From positions 1-64,000 of the forward strand of contig DBTX01000021.1 of assembly GCA_002307275.1 (NCBI GenBank): a stretch of DNA of 64,000 nt. The letters are read 5' to 3'. Made by a program: the position numbers and the translations under genes. Below, piece after piece: positions 49,067 to 58,347 of this stretch. The DNA is from Hungateiclostridiaceae bacterium UBA1305 (GTDB taxonomy: Bacteria; Bacillota; Clostridia; Acetivibrionales; DTU013). Position 1 is the stretch's first letter. Each line of letters opens with the position of its first letter. The notes beneath the pieces were generated by a model. That model made no database searches and was not told the origin of the DNA. It saw only the letters and a program-made list of their open reading frames with translations.

Positions 49067-50032
49067 ATGACACCAATAATCAGTGTAATTATGCTCACAT
49101 ATAACCGTGAGAAGCTTGTCGGAAGGGCGATTGAATCAATTATTGCTCAGGCCATGTGTGATTTTGAATTTATTATTGTAGATAATGGGTCAACAGATAA
49201 TAGCGGGAAAATTGCAGACGAATATGCCGCTAAAGATTTTAGAATCCATGTCCTCCACCGTCAACAAGGGAATATCGGGAGTGGGCGCAATGTCGGCATC
49301 AATGCAGCCAAAGGTAAATATTTGACCTTCATAGACGATGATGACTATGCTGAAACAGATTTTTTAGGTTTTTTATATGAGCTTGCAACGAAGTACAATG
49401 CGGATATTGCCGTATGCGGCTCAAACAAAGAGGAAAACGGCAAAATTACGCCCAATTATATCTATGACTACGATGAGCTCTTTATACTGAATACACATGA
49501 GGCTATAAAATCTTTTTTGTGGAGAAAGCTTTACAATGCCGCCATGCCCACAAAGTTGGTCAGACAGGAGTTGTTTCAAAAGATACGTTTCTCTGAAACA
49601 GGCAATTATGATGATATTACTACAACTTATCGCTATTTTGCAAATGCCGGGAAAGTAGTTGCCCACGGCATTCCCAAATATACATTTTACCGCCACCCTG
49701 AAAACAACTCCAGCGCAGCCACAAAACATCATTTGCTTAACCCTGTTCAGCTTCATGAATACCTGGCGGCCTATCGTGAGAGAACCGAATATATAAGCAC
49801 GATACTGCCGCAATTGACTGGTTTAGCTCTTTACAGCGAATGGTCCTATATGATTTCTATGATTGAAAAAATCCATCGCTTTGGGTTAAAAAATTGTGAC
49901 CAGCCTTTGGAGCTTATGAAAAGCGAATTGAAAATACATCGAAAGGCATTTTATAACGGGGAATTCATACTGGATTTTGAAAAGGAATGGATGTCGCAGT
50001 ATGTGACGGAAAAGGAGGAAGGCTTGACATGA
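49067..50032 (+). CDS. GT2 glycosyltransferase
   Basis: 321 residues. Family 2 (GT-A) motifs: ISVIMLTYNREKLVGRAIESI, FIIVDNGSTDNSG, NVGINAAKGKYLTFIDDDDYAE with the DDD metal site, and a later W-rich region. It would transfer a sugar from a nucleotide sugar onto the growing glycan. Ribosome site GGGGGTAAGTGAAGT. Its stop codon overlaps the next start as ATGA. Confidence 0.9.
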   Translation: MTPIISVIMLTYNREKLVGRAIESIIAQAMCDFEFIIVDNGSTDNSGKIADEYAAKDFRIHVLHRQQGNIGSGRNVGINAAKGKYLTFIDDDDYAETDFLGFLYELATKYNADIAVCGSNKEENGKITPNYIYDYDELFILNTHEAIKSFLWRKLYNAAMPTKLVRQELFQKIRFSETGNYDDITTTYRYFANAGKVVAHGIPKYTFYRHPENNSSAATKHHLLNPVQLHEYLAAYRERTEYISTILPQLTGLALYSEWSYMISMIEKIHRFGLKNCDQPLELMKSELKIHRKAFYNGEFILDFEKEWMSQYVTEKEEGLT

Positions 50033-51957
50033 ACGCTGTATCGCTTGAGAGATTCTGTTTCCCGGTGACGCTGCGGTGTAACTTGCATTGTAAGCTGTGC
50101 GCGGAGCGTTCGCCGTATTATGAGAAGCCTTACCACCCCTCTTTTGATGATCTGACAGCACAAATTGATGTCCTGTTTTCGTTGACAGAGCATATAGGTA
50201 ATTTGGACATAACAGGCGGAGAACCCTTTTTACGCAAGGATTTGTCCTATTTTATCCGCTATATTTTTGACAAACACCGGGACAAAATTGACAAACTCAG
50301 AGTCACCACAAACGGAACCATATTGCCAACCGATGAGTTCATCATTGCGGCAAAACTGTGGGGGGATGCGTTTTTTGCCATAGTTGACAATTACCCTGTG
50401 TCCACAAAGAGCAGGGACGTCAGCAAGCTGCTCAAAGAATCGGGAGTACCCTTTGAACTTCGCGATTATTCCGGTGATTTATATTGTGACGGCTGGGTGG
50501 ATTACGGCAATTTACGCCGCAAGCATTCCAATGCAGAGGCTCGAAAGCAGTTTCATAAATGTATGGTTCCGAAGCTGGGCTTTTTCAGCTGTATGGTGAA
50601 TGGCCTGATTTTCCCTTGTGCTAAAGCGAGGCTGCTTTACGAAAAGGGTCTTGCTGACGTATATATGAATGCTTTTGACCCTGAACTGACCGAAACGGGT
50701 AAGAAAGCGAGATTAAAAGCTTTGCTGGGCGACGAGGTGATGGAAGCCTGCAAATATTGTAACGGTTTATGTGAGGACAGCCTTCGTTTTACTCCGGCGG
50801 AACAGCTGGATGCACGTGAGATACCCGCCGAGTCTTCTTATGAAGAGGGTAGTTACAAAAAAATGCTGTTCTATACACAGACATATAATAACGAAAATAC
50901 AATCGCCCGTACTATTGAAAGCGTCTTAAAACAGACGCGGAAGGATGATTTCCTTTATTTTGTCGTAAATAACGGCTCCACCGACAAGACAGGAAACATC
51001 ATTGCTGATTTTGCCAACTCCGATCCTCGTATAGTATCCGTAGTGTGTGAACGCAACGATATATTGGGTGTGCTGTTGCTGCCGAATAATCTGTTCAAAA
51101 TGGTTTTAAAAGATAAAAACGTATACTACAGTATCGTTGATGGAGACGATTTAATTAAAGAAAGTTTTTTGGATAATGTGCTGAGAATTGAAGAGAAGTT
51201 TTCTCCCGATATGATAGTTCCAGGTTTCCGCAGAATTGATGCTGCGTCAGGTGAAATTATAAACGAACGGGTGGCGAAAACAGATTTACTTATCATCGGC
51301 CGAGAAAAAGCAGATAGCTTTTATGAATTAAGGGCATTACTCCTATGTCAATGGGGCAAGTGTTATAAATTAAATTTTTTACGCAGCCAAGCAAGTAACA
51401 TTTACGCAAATATACGGAGACTACTCCCCAAATGGTACCCCGGACAAGATACCATCGGAGTGCTAAATCGTTTTTTTCTCTTTGATAAAGTTGTCTTTAC
51501 CAAAGAAGCACTATACGACTACTACCTCTATCCCCAATCGGCAGTCAATACATATTATCCAAATCGCTATTTAGCGGACGTGTTGACGTTAAAGGTATAC
51601 AAGGATTTTCTCGGCTATTTCGGTCCTATCAGCAAGCTAAACAGGGATTTTTGTTATGCAATATACCTGTCACTCCTTGAGTATACATTGAGCATTGTAG
51701 TCAATTCACCGGAAGCCGACCACAAACAGAAGCTGGAGGATATCTACAATATGCTTCGGGACAATGAAACCAAAACCATGCTGACCCTTGACGCGGATCC
51801 TGAATTTCACAACTTAGCCAACAGAGGCTCCTTTATTGCGCCTATTCTCAAATATATGAGAGGACAATCATTAAGGGATGAAACCCATGTGTTGTCAGAT
51901 GAGGTAATGGCAGAGTTGGTGCAATATAAACATTTAGTAACAAATTGGGAGGATTAA
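50029..51957 (+). CDS. Radical SAM protein fused to a GT2 glycosyltransferase
   Basis: 642 residues from the ATG at 50029 (GGAGGAAGGCTTGAC before it); the open frame extends 14 codons upstream within the previous gene. Residues 1-275 are a radical SAM domain with CNLHCKLC (Cys17, Cys21, Cys24), GNLDITGGEPFLRKDLS and a Cys-rich end CKYCNGLC that may hold an auxiliary cluster. From about residue 277 a GT2 domain begins (FYTQTYNNENTIARTIESVL, VVNNGSTDKTGN, YSIVDGDDLIKES with the DGDD site). A radical-based sugar or peptide modification linked to glycosyl transfer in one chain is unusual. It cannot be a sequencing artefact of one stop codon, since the linker is continuous for many residues. Confidence 0.85.
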   Translation: MNAVSLERFCFPVTLRCNLHCKLCAERSPYYEKPYHPSFDDLTAQIDVLFSLTEHIGNLDITGGEPFLRKDLSYFIRYIFDKHRDKIDKLRVTTNGTILPTDEFIIAAKLWGDAFFAIVDNYPVSTKSRDVSKLLKESGVPFELRDYSGDLYCDGWVDYGNLRRKHSNAEARKQFHKCMVPKLGFFSCMVNGLIFPCAKARLLYEKGLADVYMNAFDPELTETGKKARLKALLGDEVMEACKYCNGLCEDSLRFTPAEQLDAREIPAESSYEEGSYKKMLFYTQTYNNENTIARTIESVLKQTRKDDFLYFVVNNGSTDKTGNIIADFANSDPRIVSVVCERNDILGVLLLPNNLFKMVLKDKNVYYSIVDGDDLIKESFLDNVLRIEEKFSPDMIVPGFRRIDAASGEIINERVAKTDLLIIGREKADSFYELRALLLCQWGKCYKLNFLRSQASNIYANIRRLLPKWYPGQDTIGVLNRFFLFDKVVFTKEALYDYYLYPQSAVNTYYPNRYLADVLTLKVYKDFLGYFGPISKLNRDFCYAIYLSLLEYTLSIVVNSPEADHKQKLEDIYNMLRDNETKTMLTLDADPEFHNLANRGSFIAPILKYMRGQSLRDETHVLSDEVMAELVQYKHLVTNWED

Positions 51958-51958
51958 A

Positions 51959-53047
51959 ATGAAATCATTCATAGAGGAATTACAAGTTATAAAAGCACAG
52001 TGCGACTCTAGTGTGGCCAAGGAGCGCATTGAAGTTCTGGCTTCTGCGTTTAGGTCGAAGCCTGTCATATTATATGGTGCTGGGACACTCAGCACCTTTG
52101 TTATGGATCATTTATCCACCCACAACGTACAAGTAGAGTGTTTTTGCGACACCTTTAGGAGCGGTGTCCACCAATCAACTGGATTACCCATTATTTCTGC
52201 GGAGCAGTTGAAAAGCCAATACAGCGATGCCATCGTCATCGTTACTTCAGAACTTCACGGCGCATCAATCTTGAGTACTCTTCAGAAAATCCAATATCCC
52301 GGAAAGATTTACTCTTTTGATGACTTACTTCCTTTCTACACCATTCCTTATAACAAATTCGAACCCCATGTGGATGGCTATCAGTGGGCCTTTGAATATT
52401 TTACCGACATGGAATCTAGACAAGTTATTTTGGATTCCATGTGTACCCGCTTGTTAGGGACAACAATGACTCCATCGCAAAACCATCAATATTTCGAACC
52501 GGATGTCTGTCCCTTGACTGACAGTGAAATATTTGTAGACGGTGGGTGCTTTATTGGCGATACGGCAGAGGAATTTATCAGGCAGACAGGAGGGAAATAC
52601 ATCCATATTTATGGGTTCGAACCGGATAAGGTCAATTTGAAAAAAGCATTGGCAAACCTGTCACAGTACAAAAATATAGACGTTTTAAACAGCGGCTTAT
52701 GGCACATGACTAATACATACAAGTTTGTTTCTGGTGCTTTCGGCAATAGCAAATTATCTGAGGACGGCGATACCATTGCCGATACTATCAGCCTTGATGA
52801 GTTTTTCTCTGATAAGCACGCTCCTACCTTCATAAAAATGGACATTGAGGGAGCAGAATATTGTGCTCTTGAAGGAGCTAAAGACATACTGAAAACACGT
52901 AAGCCCAAGCTGGCTATCTGTGTTTACCATCAGGTTCACGATATATATGCACTTCCTCAGCAAATTCTGAAAATCAATCCGGAGTACAAACTGACACTTA
53001 GGCATTACAGCCGTTGGTACGCCGAAAGTGTTTGTTATGCGGTATAG
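51959..53047 (+). CDS. FkbM-family methyltransferase with an N-terminal nucleotide-binding-like domain (copy 2)
   Basis: 362 residues. Same architecture as the protein at 47927: N-terminal Rossmann-like part (PVILYGAGTLSTFVMDHL, VECFCDTFRSGVHQSTGLPII, DAIVIVTSELHGASIL) and FkbM methyltransferase (FVDGGCFIGDTAEEFIRQTGG, YGFEPDKVNLKKAL, FIKMDIEGAEYCALEG). The two copies are only moderately similar, so they diverged long ago or act on different positions. It starts right after the preceding stop (GGGAGGATTAAA). Confidence 0.85.
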   Translation: MKSFIEELQVIKAQCDSSVAKERIEVLASAFRSKPVILYGAGTLSTFVMDHLSTHNVQVECFCDTFRSGVHQSTGLPIISAEQLKSQYSDAIVIVTSELHGASILSTLQKIQYPGKIYSFDDLLPFYTIPYNKFEPHVDGYQWAFEYFTDMESRQVILDSMCTRLLGTTMTPSQNHQYFEPDVCPLTDSEIFVDGGCFIGDTAEEFIRQTGGKYIHIYGFEPDKVNLKKALANLSQYKNIDVLNSGLWHMTNTYKFVSGAFGNSKLSEDGDTIADTISLDEFFSDKHAPTFIKMDIEGAEYCALEGAKDILKTRKPKLAICVYHQVHDIYALPQQILKINPEYKLTLRHYSRWYAESVCYAV

Positions 53048-53097
53048 ATATTTTATAACAGCCCCCTATTCAGGGGTTTAAAGAGGAGTGGACAACA

Positions 53098-54024
53098 ATG
53101 TTTATTGACAATCGATCAATTGATGTCATAATATTTGGCGTTGGGCAAATCGGGCAGAGACTTTGCTTGAAACTTCAACAGGATAAGTCAGAGAATGTCC
53201 TTTTCTTTGTTGATAATAACGCTATGTATTGGGGGACGAGTATAACACTTAATAAGGTTGAGTATAAAGTTTTTTCTCCTGCAAAAATAAAAGAAGTAGG
53301 GTACACAAAAGTATGTGTTGCAGTAAAAGACGCCAGAAACGACATATATTTGCAGTGCGTTACAGAATTAAGTGTCCCCAAATCAAAATTAGATTGTACT
53401 TTTCTAGATAGTTTTGTAAACGACATAGGACAGCAGTATTTGATTGGCAGAATACAGTTTCTAAGAACATTTTCACAATTTGCTAAGATGAAGAAAATCG
53501 CAGGTGCGGTGGCGGAAGTGGGAGTCTATCGAGGTGCATTCGCCAGGGAAATTAACCAGAGTTTTCCCGACAGAACACTATACTTGTATGATACATTTGA
53601 AGGTTTTGACGAACGGGATATTAATATGGAAAAATCGTTATCCAGAGATGAGGCGAAAATAAATGGATGGCGAGACTTAATGGGAAACTTTGCAAATACA
53701 TCTGAAGACTATGTGATATCCCTTATGCCTAATCCTGAACAAGTAAGAATAAGGAAAGGATATTTTCCTGATACATTTAATGAGGAAAGCGAGAAATTCT
53801 GCTTTGTAAATTTGGACTGCGACCTATATAATCCTATAAGAACAGGGTTGGAACGGTTTTATCCACGTATGGTTTGCGGAGGTATTATTTTGGTACACGA
53901 GTATTTTGATGAGATAAGTTTTTTACCTGGTATCAAGGCTGCGGTGGACGAATTTGTTTCAGCTAATCACTGTGTAACTATCCCCATAGGCGACTGTCAA
54001 TCAATCGCAGTGCTTAAGATATAA
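53098..54024 (+). CDS. TylF-like (macrocin O-methyltransferase family) protein with N-terminal Rossmann-like domain
   Basis: 308 residues. Residues 1-110 resemble the same N-terminal domain as the FkbM proteins (DVIIFGVGQIGQRLCLKL, ENVLFFVDNNAM, SPAKIKEVGYTKVCVAV). Residues about 135-305 match TylF-type methyltransferases (GAVAEVGVYRGAFAREINQSF, LYDTFEGFDERD, FVNLDCDLYNPIRTGLERFYP with the acidic metal ligands, GGIILVHEYFDE). It likely methylates a sugar hydroxyl using SAM. GAGGAGTGGACAAC precedes the start. Confidence 0.85.
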   Translation: MFIDNRSIDVIIFGVGQIGQRLCLKLQQDKSENVLFFVDNNAMYWGTSITLNKVEYKVFSPAKIKEVGYTKVCVAVKDARNDIYLQCVTELSVPKSKLDCTFLDSFVNDIGQQYLIGRIQFLRTFSQFAKMKKIAGAVAEVGVYRGAFAREINQSFPDRTLYLYDTFEGFDERDINMEKSLSRDEAKINGWRDLMGNFANTSEDYVISLMPNPEQVRIRKGYFPDTFNEESEKFCFVNLDCDLYNPIRTGLERFYPRMVCGGIILVHEYFDEISFLPGIKAAVDEFVSANHCVTIPIGDCQSIAVLKI

Positions 54025-54055
54025 GTAAATAGAGAAAAACTAGAGGTGAAGTGCT

Positions 54056-55162
54056 ATGAATTGCAAAACCTTACTATTTCACAATGGCGATTATCATAAA
54101 CAAGCTCCGTTGCGGTTTAGTGAGATCATGAAAACATCTATGGAGCAGATTACACAGATATTCAGCAACTCTGCACATAGAAAAAATACGGGTGTGTTTT
54201 GTATGACAGACACATTGGCAAAGAATCTGGATGCAGAGTGGATATCCGGAGGATATAATCTAAAAGATTCATCTGCGAACTCGGTTGTTACAAATTCGTT
54301 GCATGCAATATCGCCGACTCATTTTGCTGGTGTTTATGAATACTGGATGAAGTTGTTAGATTCTACGGTCAACTTAGTTCCTCTCTCTTGCGGATTTCTT
54401 TATCCTCCAAATGGGGAAGTGGTGCTCTCGAACGATTTAATCAAACTTCTGTCTGCAATTAGTGAGAGAAATGAAATTGGCGTCCGAGGTGAATATGCAG
54501 CGGATGTATTGGTAAAACACGGGATTCGCAACGTGAGAATTATTGGGTGTCCTTCTTTATTTTATCATAATTGCCGTAATTTTAAATTGCCTGTACAAAC
54601 AAATAGTCGATCAATAAAACAAATTAATTTTACTTTTCAAACAGAAGTATCACCACCAAAAGTTTTTTATGAACAGCACTTAGGTATATTCGACTATTTC
54701 CATAAATTGTATCAAGTAAGAGATAAGAATATAAATTGGACCCTTCAATGGACACCGTTTCGTACAATGGTATCACTTACATCTTATAGGAACTTTAATG
54801 AAACAGTTGGTTTTCTTAACGAGCGGGGCCGTTATTTCTTCTCGGTTGATGACTGGATAGAACAACTGAAGCTTGATGATTTTTCAATTGGTACGACAAT
54901 ACACGGAAATATTGCGGCAATCAACGCTAAAATTCCTGCATTACCCATCGTAATCGACAGGCGTATGGAAGAGATATGTCGTTGGCATAAAATACCCTAT
55001 GTCCAAATGGAAAAATTTGATCCGAGCAAGCCAATCGAATACTACCGGGAACTGGCTGATTATTCAGAATTTAACAAGGCCTATGCTTCTAATTTCGATA
55101 ACTATTTGGATTACTGCAGGAAAAATAAGGTGGCAATGAAACCATTGGTGGAAACAGTTTAA
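54056..55162 (+). CDS. Polysaccharide pyruvyltransferase-like protein
   Basis: 368 residues. The pattern fits the WcaK/CsaB family: FHNGDYHKQAPLR near the start, ERNEIGVRGEYAADVLVKHG with the family RxEYS-like motif, VRIIGCPSLFYH, and a final IGTTIHGNIAAINAKIPALPIVID with the HG motif. Such enzymes add pyruvate ketals to sugars or act as polysaccharide modifiers. The SLH protein in the Tad locus needs pyruvylated wall polymer, but a role here in flagellar or surface glycan is more likely. GAGGTGAAGTGCT precedes the ATG. Confidence 0.8.
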   Translation: MNCKTLLFHNGDYHKQAPLRFSEIMKTSMEQITQIFSNSAHRKNTGVFCMTDTLAKNLDAEWISGGYNLKDSSANSVVTNSLHAISPTHFAGVYEYWMKLLDSTVNLVPLSCGFLYPPNGEVVLSNDLIKLLSAISERNEIGVRGEYAADVLVKHGIRNVRIIGCPSLFYHNCRNFKLPVQTNSRSIKQINFTFQTEVSPPKVFYEQHLGIFDYFHKLYQVRDKNINWTLQWTPFRTMVSLTSYRNFNETVGFLNERGRYFFSVDDWIEQLKLDDFSIGTTIHGNIAAINAKIPALPIVIDRRMEEICRWHKIPYVQMEKFDPSKPIEYYRELADYSEFNKAYASNFDNYLDYCRKNKVAMKPLVETV

Positions 55163-55177
55163 CATAGGAGATAAACC

Positions 55178-56824
55178 ATGGGCAAAATAGTCTTAGTTTC
55201 AATCCTGCCCACAAGCAGAAAACGTCTTTTGGAGTTGCAGAGTCAAGAAATCGCCTTGACGGAGTTGTTCAACTGGTCTACATGGCCGCTTGGCATTCTC
55301 TCTATTGAAAGCTATATAAAAAAATCCCGCCCCCAACTATCTGTGGAAATAGTTGACCTGAACAGGACTTTTCTTAAAGATATCAATGCAAGCGCAGATT
55401 ATAAAGAGGGTTTAAAAGAGATAACAGATAACTACACGCAGTTTTTGACCAAGGAAATCATCGATATTTGTCAGCGGGAACAGGTAGATATTATTGGGTT
55501 ATCCGCGCTCTTTGATATATCTCTGTCGTCACTTTTGCTTGTAGCCGAGGAAGTGCGTAAAGCGGCACCCAATACTCTCATCATTGCAGGAGGCTATCCC
55601 TGCACCAATTTCGCTGCTGATATCATTGCCAGAAATCCTGCTGTAGATGCAATTTGCCTCGGCGAGGGTGAGGTTCCCTTTGCTGAATTAATTGCCGCCG
55701 ACGACAAGAAAGAATACCTGAATACATCGTCTTACTTCGTCACAAAGGCTCACAAGGGAGATACAAAAGGATTTATTCCAGACATAAACGACATTCCCCG
55801 TCTGAACTATGACGGCTATATCGCCAAATACGGTGATGAAGTAATCAAGGAGTATGTAAACGTGCTAAATGGCGGGAAGGGGGCCTTTGGAACTGAAGGT
55901 ATCGTTATGACCACCAGGGGCTGTCCCTTTTCTTGCGTTTTTTGCGCTGCCCACTCCATTCATGGAAGAAGCATGCGCTATCTTTCAATAGAACGAGTCA
56001 AAGAGGAAATTGATTATTGGATAGATAATTATAATGTTGCTACAATAAATATTATAGACGACCATTTTCTGGCTGATGTGGGCCGTGCTATTGAGATAAT
56101 CGACTATATATGCGGCAGAGGAAGAAACGTGTTCTTTGCCAATACCCTCTCCTTTGTTCCTGTAACAAAAGAGTTTGTTGATTGCCTGGTTCGCAATGGA
56201 ATCAAAGATATTCACTTCGCCCTCGAATCCGGCTCCACCCGTGTACTGCGGGATATTATGCACAAACCTGTAACATTAAGGCGCGCTGATGAAGTGCTTT
56301 CCATGTTTAAAGGCACTGGCATTTTCGTGAAAATCGCCCTTCTCGTGGGATTTCCCGATGAAACGGTTGACGATATAAAGGAAGCTCTCCAGTACTTAAG
56401 GAAAGCAGAATATCATTGGGCCACCATCAGCAATTTGATTCCTATTTCAGGGAGTGTAGTATACAAACAAATCATTGAGGTTTCGGGGACTGAGTACAAA
56501 ATGGATAACGCCAACGTGTTCGCAGCAGGATACGCAAATCCCGAAACAGTCGCATATATGCTGGGCGACATTAAATATACCATGAACTTGGATATTAACT
56601 TCGTCCATAATTCATATATGCGTATAGGAGAGTATGGGTTGGCGGCGGGACGTTTCGAATCGATCCTGAGAAGCTATCCTAATCACGCCTTCGCTCATTA
56701 TTATCTCGCAAAATGCCGCGAGAAACTAGGCGAGGACGGAACCGAACATTATCAGCAATTCTGCCAATTGGTGAGCACAAGTGAATTGTGGACGAAATAC
56801 GCTACACATTTCGGATTGGAGTAG
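55178..56824 (+). CDS. B12-binding-type radical SAM protein
   Basis: 548 residues. Residues about 1-170 resemble a cobalamin-binding domain (WPLGILSIESYIKKS, DIIGLSALFDISLSSLLLVAEEV, LIIAGGYPCTNFAADIIARNP, ICLGEGEVPF) without an obvious DxHxxG His. Residues about 235-440 form the radical SAM core (TTRGCPFSCVFCAAHSIHG, Cys249, Cys253, Cys256; IDDHFLAD; FALESGSTRVLRDIMHKP). The C-terminal 70 residues are TPR-like (AAGRFESILRSYPNHAFAHYYLAKCREK). Possibly a C-methylation or other radical change on a sugar or lipid. GGAGATAAACC precedes the ATG. Confidence 0.85.
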   Translation: MGKIVLVSILPTSRKRLLELQSQEIALTELFNWSTWPLGILSIESYIKKSRPQLSVEIVDLNRTFLKDINASADYKEGLKEITDNYTQFLTKEIIDICQREQVDIIGLSALFDISLSSLLLVAEEVRKAAPNTLIIAGGYPCTNFAADIIARNPAVDAICLGEGEVPFAELIAADDKKEYLNTSSYFVTKAHKGDTKGFIPDINDIPRLNYDGYIAKYGDEVIKEYVNVLNGGKGAFGTEGIVMTTRGCPFSCVFCAAHSIHGRSMRYLSIERVKEEIDYWIDNYNVATINIIDDHFLADVGRAIEIIDYICGRGRNVFFANTLSFVPVTKEFVDCLVRNGIKDIHFALESGSTRVLRDIMHKPVTLRRADEVLSMFKGTGIFVKIALLVGFPDETVDDIKEALQYLRKAEYHWATISNLIPISGSVVYKQIIEVSGTEYKMDNANVFAAGYANPETVAYMLGDIKYTMNLDINFVHNSYMRIGEYGLAAGRFESILRSYPNHAFAHYYLAKCREKLGEDGTEHYQQFCQLVSTSELWTKYATHFGLE

Positions 56825-56827
56825 ACC

Positions 56828-58333
56828 ATGCTATACAGAGCCTTTGGAAAAACGGGGAAAATGGTTTCAGCTGTGGGAATGGGCGCAAACCGCTTCAAAC
56901 CGGAAGTTACTAATACTGCCGACGGTGTAGAGCAGTGCGCCCGGCTTGTGGTACAAGCCGCCACCTTGGGTGTGAACTTTTTCGACAGTGCTGCTGCGTA
57001 TTCGGGCGGTAAATGTGAGGAAATCCTCAGGCTGGCTTTACGGCAAGTGGACGGAAAACGCTACATATGTGGTAAATCCTCCAGCCACCAGGAAAAGACC
57101 CAAGATGCTGTACTGCGACACATTGAGTGCTCTCTTAAAAATATAGGAATAGACTACTTTGACTTCTATTATATGTGGAGTATAAAATCCATGAGCCAAT
57201 ACCAGGAAATTATGACCCTGGGGGGGCCTTATGAAGGTGTTACGGCGGCAAAAGAGCGGGGGCTTGTGAAACACATATGCTTTTCATCGCATACGTCAGC
57301 CCAGGACACGGTGCGAATCATACAGGACGGTGCCTTTGAAGGCGTATTGCTGTCATATTCCCTTTTAAATTTCCGTGAAAACAACAATGCCATCGAAACC
57401 GCTCAACGAAGCGGTTTGGGTGTTGCTGTTATGAACCCGCTGGGCGGCGGAATCATACCGCAGAATGCCGAATTGTTTAAGCCGGCAGTTATGAATGATG
57501 ATATTGACACAAACGACGCGGCACTAAAGTTTATCTATGCTCATACTGCTGTCAGTACCATACTGTGCGGAGTAGAAAATGGGTTGGAATTAGCGGCTGA
57601 CGTGAAATCACTGTCAGCCACAGACAGGAAAGCAGACTCGCGCCGAACCTATGTCGCAGCCAATCTGGGGGCGTTTTCAGAATTTTGCACAGGCTGCGGA
57701 TATTGTAATGACTGCCCTGCGGGAATTCCGATATCTGCCCTGATGACTGCTTACAATCAGACTAGGTTTAAGTCGGATACATTTATCTACAACAGAACTA
57801 TACCGGAGCTTATTAAACGAGGTAATTTCTTCCGAGCCCTTGAAGGTCATACGGAGTTTAAAAACAGTGTAAACCCTTGTATAAACTGCGGTAAATGTGA
57901 AAAAGTGTGTACCCAACGATTGCCCATCATAGACAGAATTTCTAAAATATACCGATGGGTGGAGGTCAGCTGTGCATCCCTTTTCGATCGGAAAAAGCGG
58001 TTGGGCAGCTTGATATCTACCCAATATCATCGTGTTGGATTTTACACAGCTGGAGGGTATACAGCTTTTATAATAAAACTGTATAAAAAATTATTGGGTG
58101 GCCTTCCCTTCCAGACGTATGTATTTGATTCCAATCCCCTCAGGTGGGGAGATGAATTCTCTGACGGATTTGTCATACGAAGCCCGGAAGAGATACCGGA
58201 ACTCAACTTGGATGTAGTTTTGATTTCAAACTATGTATACAGCGACCAAATTTACGAAGACCTGACGGTTCGTTTCCCGGCTGTGAATGTGCAAAGATTG
58301 CACACAGACAAAGATGTTCCGTGGGTTTTTTGA
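56828..58333 (+). CDS. Aldo/keto reductase-ferredoxin protein with C-terminal Rossmann-like domain
   Basis: 501 residues. Residues 1-275 are an aldo/keto reductase fold (MLYRAFGKTGKMVSAVGMG, NFFDSAAAYSGGKCEEIL with Asp53 and Tyr58, ICGKSSSH with Lys83). The catalytic His position seems to be Trp117 (FDFYYMWSIKS). Two iron-sulfur motifs follow (FCTGCGYCNDCPAGIP near 284 and CINCGKCEKVC near 350). The last 90 residues resemble the Rossmann-like domain of the FkbM proteins (VGFYTAGGYTAFIIKLY, YVFDSNPLRWGDEFSDGF, VVLISNYVYSDQI). It begins 3 bp after the previous stop. Possible reductase of a sugar nucleotide or glycan-linked ketone fed by ferredoxin. Confidence 0.85.
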   Translation: MLYRAFGKTGKMVSAVGMGANRFKPEVTNTADGVEQCARLVVQAATLGVNFFDSAAAYSGGKCEEILRLALRQVDGKRYICGKSSSHQEKTQDAVLRHIECSLKNIGIDYFDFYYMWSIKSMSQYQEIMTLGGPYEGVTAAKERGLVKHICFSSHTSAQDTVRIIQDGAFEGVLLSYSLLNFRENNNAIETAQRSGLGVAVMNPLGGGIIPQNAELFKPAVMNDDIDTNDAALKFIYAHTAVSTILCGVENGLELAADVKSLSATDRKADSRRTYVAANLGAFSEFCTGCGYCNDCPAGIPISALMTAYNQTRFKSDTFIYNRTIPELIKRGNFFRALEGHTEFKNSVNPCINCGKCEKVCTQRLPIIDRISKIYRWVEVSCASLFDRKKRLGSLISTQYHRVGFYTAGGYTAFIIKLYKKLLGGLPFQTYVFDSNPLRWGDEFSDGFVIRSPEEIPELNLDVVLISNYVYSDQIYEDLTVRFPAVNVQRLHTDKDVPWVF

Positions 58334-58347
58334 GAGGGTAAAACATT

